Positions 57,187 through 64,000 of a stretch of DNA of 64,000 nucleotides are shown here, piece by piece (within the stretch, counting starts at the first letter, position 1; every line of letters starts with the position of its first letter). Origin of the DNA: Herbaspirillum robiniae (GTDB lineage: Bacteria; Pseudomonadota; Gammaproteobacteria; Burkholderiales; Burkholderiaceae_D); assembly GCF_002213415.1 (NCBI RefSeq), contig NZ_NJGU01000005.1, positions 434,001-498,000 of the forward strand, read 5' to 3'. Below the pieces are notes generated by a model. The model did no database searches. It had not been told where the DNA came from and saw only the letters and a program-made list of their open reading frames with translations. A program made the position numbers and the translations under genes.

Positions 57187-57873
57187 TCAGCTGCGCACGT
57201 CGCGCACGTCGTCATAGCGCGCCACCGCCTCGGCCAGGAAGCTCTTGCAATCCTCGGCGTTGCCGATGGCCTTGGTGAGGTTGCGCAGCAGGCCGTCGTG
57301 CACGCCGTAGACCAGTCCATAGAAGGACAGCTCCTGGCCGCGCTCCCAGGCGTCGCTGACGATGGTGGTGCGGCAGATGTTGGCCAGCTGCTCCAGCACG
57401 TTGAGCTCGCACAGGCGGTCGTGCTGCTCGGTGTGCGTCATGTCGTCATGGAAGCAATGGGCGTGCTTCTCGTGCACGTCCTGCACGTGCTGCAACCAGT
57501 TGTCGGCCAGGCCGACGCGGCGCCTGGTAAGCGCGGCGGACACGCCCGCGCAGCCGTAGTGGCCGCAGATGATGACGTGCTTGACCTTCAGCACGTCGAC
57601 GGCGAACTGCAGCACCGACAGGCAGTTCAGGTCGGTGTGCACCACCACGTTGGCGATGTTGCGATGGACGAACAGCTCGCCCGGCAGCAGGCCCAGCAGG
57701 TCGTTGGCCGGCACACGGTTGTCGGAGCAGCCGATCCACATGTATTCGGGCGAGCGCTGCGCGCCCAGCTTGGTGAAGAAGTCCGGATCACGCGCGGTGA
57801 TCTCGGAGGCCCAGCGGCGGTTACCCTTGAGCAGCTGTTCCTGGATCATGTCTTGTGGGCTTGGAGTTGTCAT
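57187..57873 (-). CDS. can: Beta-class carbonic anhydrase
   Basis: A 228-residue zinc enzyme interconverting CO2 and bicarbonate. Zinc ligands are Cys49 and Asp51 (with Arg53) in WIGCSDNRVP, and His105 and Cys108 in GHYGCAG. The start MTTPSPQDMIQEQLLKGNRR at 57873 matches the Can subgroup; the long frame upstream is not homologous. Monocistronic, convergent with panB. It probably supplies bicarbonate for carboxylations. No anomalies. Confidence 0.96.
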   Translation of the reverse strand: MTTPSPQDMIQEQLLKGNRRWASEITARDPDFFTKLGAQRSPEYMWIGCSDNRVPANDLLGLLPGELFVHRNIANVVVHTDLNCLSVLQFAVDVLKVKHVIICGHYGCAGVSAALTRRRVGLADNWLQHVQDVHEKHAHCFHDDMTHTEQHDRLCELNVLEQLANICRTTIVSDAWERGQELSFYGLVYGVHDGLLRNLTKAIGNAEDCKSFLAEAVARYDDVRDVRS

Positions 57874-58200
57874 GGTCGGCAAGAGATGAATGATCAGGCG
57901 CAGGCCTTTGCGCGCGACAAGCGCGCGCCAAACCATACGCATGAGGTGGATGAGCGAAAGACATGCCGCTTGCGGCTTCCCCGACCTTGTGGACGATCGC
58001 GGTGCTGCTGCCGGTGTCGCGCGTGCCGGATACGGCCCCCTGCGCGACGCTGCTATCAGGGATCTGCGTCCCCGGTCTTTCGGCGTTGCCGCGGCGCGTC
58101 GGCGGGCGTCAGGCCGCGCGGTGCGCCACGCGTGCATTCTGTCCTAGCATGCACAAACAAAAACCGGCGAACCTCTCGGCTCGCCGGTCTCGGAAGGATA
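57874..58200. other. Intergenic region dnaJ / can
   Basis: These 327 bases between the dnaJ stop and the can start (both minus strand) hold the dnaJ terminator and the can upstream region. A GCGCGC-type small hairpin is visible near 57910-57927. No supported gene. Confidence 0.5.
58155..58188 (-). terminator. Intrinsic terminator of dnaJ
   Basis: The stem ACCGGCGA (58163-58170) / TCGCCGGT (58181-58188) is followed on the minus strand by TTTTTGTTT. It lies just beyond the dnaJ stop. Confidence 0.88.
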
Positions 58201-59328
58201 TTACTCGAAGAATTCCTTGACCTTGTCCTTCCAGGTCTTGGTCTGCGGACTGTGCTTGGCGCCGCCTTCGGTGGTCAGCTGCTCGAATTCGCGCAGCAGT
58301 TCCTTCTGGCGCTCGGTCAGCTTGACCGGGGTCTCGACCACCACGTGGCAGAACAGGTCGCCCGGGAAACCGGAACGCACGCCCTTGATGCCCTTGCCGC
58401 GCAGGCGGAAGGTCTTGCCGCTTTGCGTGCCCTCGGGAATCGAGAACGATGCCTTGCCGTTTAACGTGGGCGCTTCGATCTCGCCGCCCAGCGCCGCCTT
58501 GGCGAAGGAAATCGGCATCTCGCAGTGCAGGTCGTCGCCGTCGCGCTGGAACACGTCGTGCGCCTTGATGTGGATCTCCACATACAGGTCGCCCGGAGGA
58601 CCGCCGTTGACGCCCGGCTCGCCGTTGCCGGAGGAGCGGATGCGCATGCCGTCGTCGATGCCTTCCGGAATCTTCACTTCCAGCGTCTTGTTGCGCTTGA
58701 TGCGGCCGGCGCCGGCGCAGGTGGCGCAGGGTTCGGGGATGACCTTGCCGCTGCCGTGGCACTTCGGGCAGGTCTGCTGGATGCTGAAGAAGCCTTGCTG
58801 CATGCGCACCTGGCCGTGGCCGCCGCAGGTCGAGCAGGTGACCGGCGAGGTGCCGGGCTTGGCGCCGCTGCCGTGGCAGGTGTCGCACTCGTCCCAGGAC
58901 GGCACGCGGATGGTGGTGTCAAAACCGTGGGCAGCCTGCTCCAGGGTGATTTCCAGGTTGTAGCGCAAGTCGGCGCCGCGGTAGACCTGCGGGCCGGAGC
59001 TGCGGCCGCGGCCGCCGCCACCGCCGAAGATGTCGCCGAAGATGTCGCCGAAGGCATCGGCGAAGCCACCCGCGCCGGCGCCGCCGCCGGCGCCCATGTT
59101 GGGATCGACGCCGGCATGGCCGTAGCGGTCGTAGGCCTCGCGCTTCTGCGGGTCGGACAGCATCTCGTAGGCTTCCTTGACCTCCTTGAACTTCTCTTCC
59201 GCGCCCTTGCTGTCCGGGTTGCGGTCAGGATGGTACTTCATCGCCAGCTTGCGATAAGCCTTCTTGATCTCGTCGTCGGTGGCGTTTTTCGCCAGGCCGA
59301 GAATTTCGTAAAAATCGCGTTTTGCCAT
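58201..59328 (-). CDS. dnaJ: Chaperone DnaJ
   Basis: A 375-residue Hsp40 co-chaperone that delivers substrates to DnaK and stimulates its ATPase. The J domain with HPD ([13 protein letters not shown]) is at the N-terminus. A Gly/Phe-rich linker ([17 protein letters not shown]) follows, then four zinc-binding CxxCxGxG repeats ([32 protein letters not shown]) and the C-terminal substrate domains. The start [15 protein letters not shown] at 59328 is standard. It is separated from dnaK by 235 bases containing two terminator-like structures, so its supply may be reduced relative to DnaK or driven separately. Confidence 0.98.
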   Translation of the reverse strand: MAKRDFYEILGLAKNATDDEIKKAYRKLAMKYHPDRNPDSKGAEEKFKEVKEAYEMLSDPQKREAYDRYGHAGVDPNMGAGGGAGAGGFADAFGDIFGDIFGGGGGRGRSSGPQVYRGADLRYNLEITLEQAAHGFDTTIRVPSWDECDTCHGSGAKPGTSPVTCSTCGGHGQVRMQQGFFSIQQTCPKCHGSGKVIPEPCATCAGAGRIKRNKTLEVKIPEGIDDGMRIRSSGNGEPGVNGGPPGDLYVEIHIKAHDVFQRDGDDLHCEMPISFAKAALGGEIEAPTLNGKASFSIPEGTQSGKTFRLRGKGIKGVRSGFPGDLFCHVVVETPVKLTERQKELLREFEQLTTEGGAKHSPQTKTWKDKVKEFFE

Positions 59329-59391
59329 GTTGTCTAACCCGTATTTCGTCGCGCGCCGGAACACCGCGCGCAACGGCAAACGAACAAAGTG

Positions 59392-59428
59392 AAAAAGCCG
59401 AGTTCAGCTTTTGGCTGCGGGACTCGGC
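59392..59428 (-). terminator. Terminator-like hairpin just upstream of dnaJ
   Basis: On the minus strand GCCGAGT pairs with ACTCGGC, with an inner CAGC/GCTG stem and a CAAAA loop, followed by TTTTT. It lies in the dnaK-dnaJ gap, about 60 bases before the dnaJ start, and is positioned to attenuate dnaJ transcription. Confidence 0.75.
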
Positions 59429-59475
59429 GTGCCCGGCCTTGCGAAAACGACATGCGGGCCGGGGGAATGCATCTC

Positions 59476-59534
59476 AAAAATCCGCCCGGGCTGCCGAATC
59501 CGCATGGTTTTCATGCAAATTCCGCACCCGGGCG
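59476..59534 (-). terminator. Compound hairpin downstream of dnaK
   Basis: On the minus strand the outer arms CGCCCGGG (59483-59490 and 59527-59534 as inverted copies) enclose an inner hairpin GCATG/CATGC. GATTTTTGAG follows, giving a short T-run. It sits about 30 bases past the dnaK stop; probably a terminator or attenuator. Confidence 0.65.
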
Positions 59535-59563
59535 CGAGGTCCGATCTTGCGATCAGGCTCGGA

Positions 59564-61504
<1,941 letters not shown>

Positions 61505-61564
61505 GATTTTTCCTTCGATCTTTCAGCCCTGGATGCCGGGCTACAGTAGTTTTTAATGGTTTTA

Positions 61565-61594
61565 ATATGTGGAGGAAAGACGGACTTTCAAGCG
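61565..61594 (-). promoter_or_regulatory. Sigma-32 (RpoH) promoter of dnaK
   Basis: On the minus strand CGCTTGAAA (61586-61594), 13 bases, then CCACATAT (61565-61572). The -35 carries the CTTGAAA core and the -10 matches seven of eight positions of CCCCATAT. It lies between grpE and dnaK, so dnaK can be heat-induced independently. Confidence 0.78.
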
Positions 61595-61662
61595 CCTGAG
61601 CCAGGCCAAAAAGCAATTTTTATGCCTTTTCCCGCGCAGGCTTCCGGCAGCCGCCCCTCCGC

Positions 61663-62217
61663 TTACTTTCCCTGGGCCACCGTCACCAGCGCCGGGCGCA
61701 GCAGACGGTCGGAAATCATGTAGCCCTTCTGCAGCACGGCCACCACGGTGTTGGCGTCCTGCTCGGCGGGCACGGCCGAGACGGCCTGGTGCTTCATCGG
61801 GTCGAGCTTTTCGCCGGTCTGCGGGCTGACTTCCTGCAGCTTGTTCTTCTCGAAGGCCGAGGACAGTTGCTTCAGGGTCATGTCCACGCCTTCCTTGAGC
61901 GACTCCAGCGAGGCGTTTTCGATCTTCAGGGCCATTTCCAGGCTGTCCTTGACGGACAGCAACGATTCGGCGAAGCCTTCGATGGCGAACTTGTGGGCCT
62001 TGGCGATATCGTCCTGGGCGCGGCGGCGGATGTTCTCGCCTTCGGCACGGGCACGCAGGAAAGCGTCCTGCATCTCGGCAGCCTTGGCTTCAGCCGCGGC
62101 CAGCTTGTCTTCCAGCGTCGGTTCCGCAGGCGCTGCCTGGGGCGCGTCGGCTGCCGCCTCGGCGGCGGCTGCTGCGGCTTGCTCGTTCTGCGCTTCCTGT
62201 TTTTCCATGTCTTGCAT
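61663..62217 (-). CDS. grpE: Nucleotide exchange factor GrpE
   Basis: A 184-residue co-chaperone that releases ADP from DnaK. An acidic Ala/Glu-rich N-terminus leads into the long dimerisation helix ([20 protein letters not shown]), the [20 protein letters not shown] region and the C-terminal beta wing ([20 protein letters not shown]). The ATG at 62217 is preceded by GGAGG at 10 bases; an ATG three codons later is also possible. First gene of the grpE-dnaK-dnaJ set, under a near-consensus heat-shock promoter. Confidence 0.97.
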   Translation of the reverse strand: MQDMEKQEAQNEQAAAAAAEAAADAPQAAPAEPTLEDKLAAAEAKAAEMQDAFLRARAEGENIRRRAQDDIAKAHKFAIEGFAESLLSVKDSLEMALKIENASLESLKEGVDMTLKQLSSAFEKNKLQEVSPQTGEKLDPMKHQAVSAVPAEQDANTVVAVLQKGYMISDRLLRPALVTVAQGK

Positions 62218-62528
62218 TCCTGAATTACCTCCAACAAATCAATCAGTTACACGCATTGAGACCGGCATTTTCCGCCAATCCCGCGCAAGATGCCGTTCAA
62301 ATAGGGTATTCCCCTGATATTTCAAGGGCTTTTTGCCCATTCCTGCCATTTCAACAAGAAAATTGTTACCGGTCGTTACAAGAATTACCAGGCTCATCTT
62401 CAAGTTAATACGGCCTTGACCTAATATGAATTCAAGCCTGAGCCGTTCGTGCTCAGCGCGATCTGGATGCGGCGCCGCCCGGTCTGGACCACCCGGGCCC
62501 CGCACTTTCCGTCAAATGGGGTGACACC
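62218..62528. other. Divergent intergenic region upstream of grpE
   Basis: These 311 bases lie between grpE (minus) and a possible 34-aa gene (plus). They contain the RpoH promoter of grpE; the remainder is moderately AT-rich with no other element I can support. Confidence 0.5.
62299..62328 (-). promoter_or_regulatory. Sigma-32 (RpoH) promoter of grpE
   Basis: On the minus strand CCCTTGAAA (62320-62328), 13 bases, then CCCTATTT (62299-62306). The -35 is a full match to the heat-shock consensus and the -10 matches seven of eight positions of CCCCATNT. The transcript would start about 75 bases before the grpE ATG. Confidence 0.82.
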
Positions 62529-62633
62529 ATGAAACTGCCACTGATCGCCGCAACCATCCTGGTTGCCGCCTACAGCCTGCTGGCTACCGCCTGGATCAGC
62601 TATTCCCACCTGGTAGGCCTGTACGCGCTGTAA
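62529..62633 (+). CDS. Possible 34-aa single-span membrane peptide
   Basis: An ATG with a GGGGTG ribosome-site-like sequence 5 bases upstream opens 34 codons encoding MKLPLIAATILVAAYSLLAT followed by AWISYSHLVGLYAL. Nearly the whole chain is one hydrophobic helix, typical of small membrane proteins. No family recognised, and chance ORFs of this length are common. The support is the ribosome site, the Met-Lys start and the coherent hydrophobic pattern in otherwise non-coding DNA. Confidence 0.4.
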   Translation: MKLPLIAATILVAAYSLLATAWISYSHLVGLYAL

Positions 62634-62859
62634 GCCAGCACTGCAAGACCGCAGGACCCGCTCGCCATCCGCCAGCCCTCATTTCTTCTTCTGTCGAAGA
62701 GAAGCCGGCGCAGTCACTGCCCGCGCAAGGCATTGCCAAAGCGTCAATCCCGCCAGGAACATCCCGCGCAAGCCATCGGACAGCCCGCTATTCTAGCAGG
62801 CCGCCAGCGGCTTTCCGCCCCATCCGGGGCTGACCGGGAGGCGACAGGCGAAAAAAGAT

Positions 62860-63969
62860 TCAGCGGGCGGCGCCCATGCCGGCCGCGCGCTGCGCGGCGA
62901 TCGCCGCTTCCCGCGCCGTTTCTTCGTGGGCGGCGGCGTTGCTCATGGTGGGCCAGCCGCCGAGATGCTGCTCGGCGATGTCGACCATGCCCGCGATCCA
63001 GGCCGGCGACTCGTTCAGGCAGGGGATGAAGTGGAACTCCTCGCCGCCGGCGTGCAGGAACTCGGCCTTGCCTTCCATGGCGATCTCTTCCAGCGTCTCC
63101 AGGCAGTCGCTGGTGAAACCGGGGCACATCACGTCGACCCGGCGCACGCCCTGGCGCGCCAGCTCCTGCAGCGTGGGCGCCGTGTAGGGTTGCAGCCACT
63201 CGGCCTTGCCGAAGCGCGACTGGAAGGTGACCATGTACTCATGCTCGGCCAGCCCCAGCGACTGCGCCAGCAGGCGCGCCGTGTTGTGGCATTCGCAGTG
63301 GTAGGGATCGCCCAGCAGCAGCGTGCGCCGGGGCACGCCGTGGAAACTCATCACCAGCTTGCCCGGCTTGCCGTGCAGCGCCCAGTGGTCCAGCACCGAC
63401 TGGCGCAGCGCCTGGATGTAGCCGTCGTGGTTGTGATAATCGCGGATCATGCGCAGCTCGGGGATATTGCGCACGCGGCGATAATGCGCGAACACCGAAT
63501 CGAAGATCGAGGCGGTGGTGGTGCCCGAATACTGCGGATAAGCCGGCAGCAGCACGATGCGCGTGCAGCCCTGCGCCTTCAGGCTGTCCAGCACGTCGGG
63601 CAGCGCCGGGCTGCCATAGCGCATCGCATGGACGACCTGCAGCTGGCGATGCCCGCGCGCGGCCAGTTGCTCGCCCAGCGCCGCGGCCTGGCGTTCGGTG
63701 TGCACGCGCAGCGGCGAGCCTTGCTCGGTCCAGATGCTGGCGTATTTTTCAGCCGACTTCGACGAGCGGAACGGCAGGATGATGCCGTTGAGGATGAACC
63801 ACCAGACGGCGCGCGGAATCTCCACCACGCGCGGATCGGACAGGAACTGCTTCAGGTAGCGGCGCAGCGAACGCGCGTCGGGCGCGTCGGGCGTGCCGAG
63901 GTTGACCAGCACCACCGCCGTGGAAGGCAGGCTGCCGTGGGTGTAATCCGGTTCTGTGCGAAATGCCAT
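62860..63969 (-). CDS. hemH: Ferrochelatase
   Basis: A 369-residue enzyme inserting Fe2+ into protoporphyrin IX, the last step of heme synthesis. Signature segments are [37 protein letters not shown] with the metal-site His, [34 protein letters not shown] and [19 protein letters not shown]. The start [19 protein letters not shown] at 63969 is near the window edge; the upstream region is outside. Slightly long at the C-terminus (Ala-rich tail) but ordinary for the group. Confidence 0.97.
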   Translation of the reverse strand: MAFRTEPDYTHGSLPSTAVVLVNLGTPDAPDARSLRRYLKQFLSDPRVVEIPRAVWWFILNGIILPFRSSKSAEKYASIWTEQGSPLRVHTERQAAALGEQLAARGHRQLQVVHAMRYGSPALPDVLDSLKAQGCTRIVLLPAYPQYSGTTTASIFDSVFAHYRRVRNIPELRMIRDYHNHDGYIQALRQSVLDHWALHGKPGKLVMSFHGVPRRTLLLGDPYHCECHNTARLLAQSLGLAEHEYMVTFQSRFGKAEWLQPYTAPTLQELARQGVRRVDVMCPGFTSDCLETLEEIAMEGKAEFLHAGGEEFHFIPCLNESPAWIAGMVDIAEQHLGGWPTMSNAAAHEETAREAAIAAQRAAGMGAAR

Positions 63970-64000
63970 CGATGTCGTGTCGGGAGGTGAATCAGGAAGC

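Overview
The window reads as chromosome from a high-GC betaproteobacterium, most like Oxalobacteraceae of the Herbaspirillum type. The reasons are the sucC-recX-recA block, the housekeeping order purM / AI-2E permease / hda / HAD / pcnB / folK ... deoxynucleoside kinase / panB / can / dnaJ / dnaK / grpE ... hemH, the cysteine-type intracellular PHA depolymerase, and the uniformly GC-rich third codon positions. I saw no rRNA, tRNA, CRISPR array or insertion sequence.

Layout. 1-2.9 kb: sucC (5' end only), recX and recA with a perfect LexA box. 2.9-5.1 kb: a receiver-TPR protein and a small soluble histidine kinase, two bases apart. 5.2-8.3 kb: a sulfonate/nitrate/taurine-type ABC importer with two Tat-type binding proteins and one permease but no ATPase, then a 47-aa membrane peptide and a terminator. 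8.4-10.8 kb: OsmC-type peroxidase, a Tim44-like membrane protein and a small secreted protein. 11.2-15.9 kb: an OmpR-type regulator, its sensor kinase, and a DUF4212 + VC_2705-type sodium:solute symporter pair. 16.3-18.0 kb: a stand-alone MCP with a CheR-docking tail. 18.1-23.2 kb: a gene of about 1,650 codons, clearly lower in GC than its neighbours and of unknown function, resembling large secreted toxins or effectors.

23.2-36.8 kb holds two related loci of the predicted peptide-ligase type. Locus A (minus strand) encodes a transglutaminase, a fused circularly permuted ATP-grasp/alpha-E protein and a 1,123-aa transglutaminase-DUF2126 protein. Locus B (plus strand) encodes separate ATP-grasp and alpha-E proteins and an Anbu proteasome-like hydrolase. 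PhaZ, a glutathione transferase and a cupin lie between them. The fused ATP-grasp appears to have lost the Lys/Gly-rich nucleotide loop that the stand-alone copy keeps, and a very strong hairpin separates alpha-E from Anbu.

36.9-42.6 kb is housekeeping. From 42.7 to 55.5 kb the expected pcnB-folK-kinase-panB run is interrupted by a ten-gene minus-strand chemosensory operon. Its order is CheZ-like membrane protein, cheY, STAS, cheA, two MCPs, cheW, cheR, cheB, receiver-EAL. A near-consensus sigma-28 promoter precedes it and decides the start of its first gene. That first gene carries the CheZ signature (Asp and Gln four residues apart in FQDRISQ, plus a SQVDFF tail) on a membrane anchor. The island therefore couples phosphatase-controlled CheA/CheY signalling to c-di-GMP breakdown.

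55.6-64 kb: deoxynucleoside kinase, panB, can, dnaJ, dnaK, grpE and hemH. RpoH-type promoters lie in front of both grpE and dnaK, and two terminator-like structures lie between dnaK and dnaJ.
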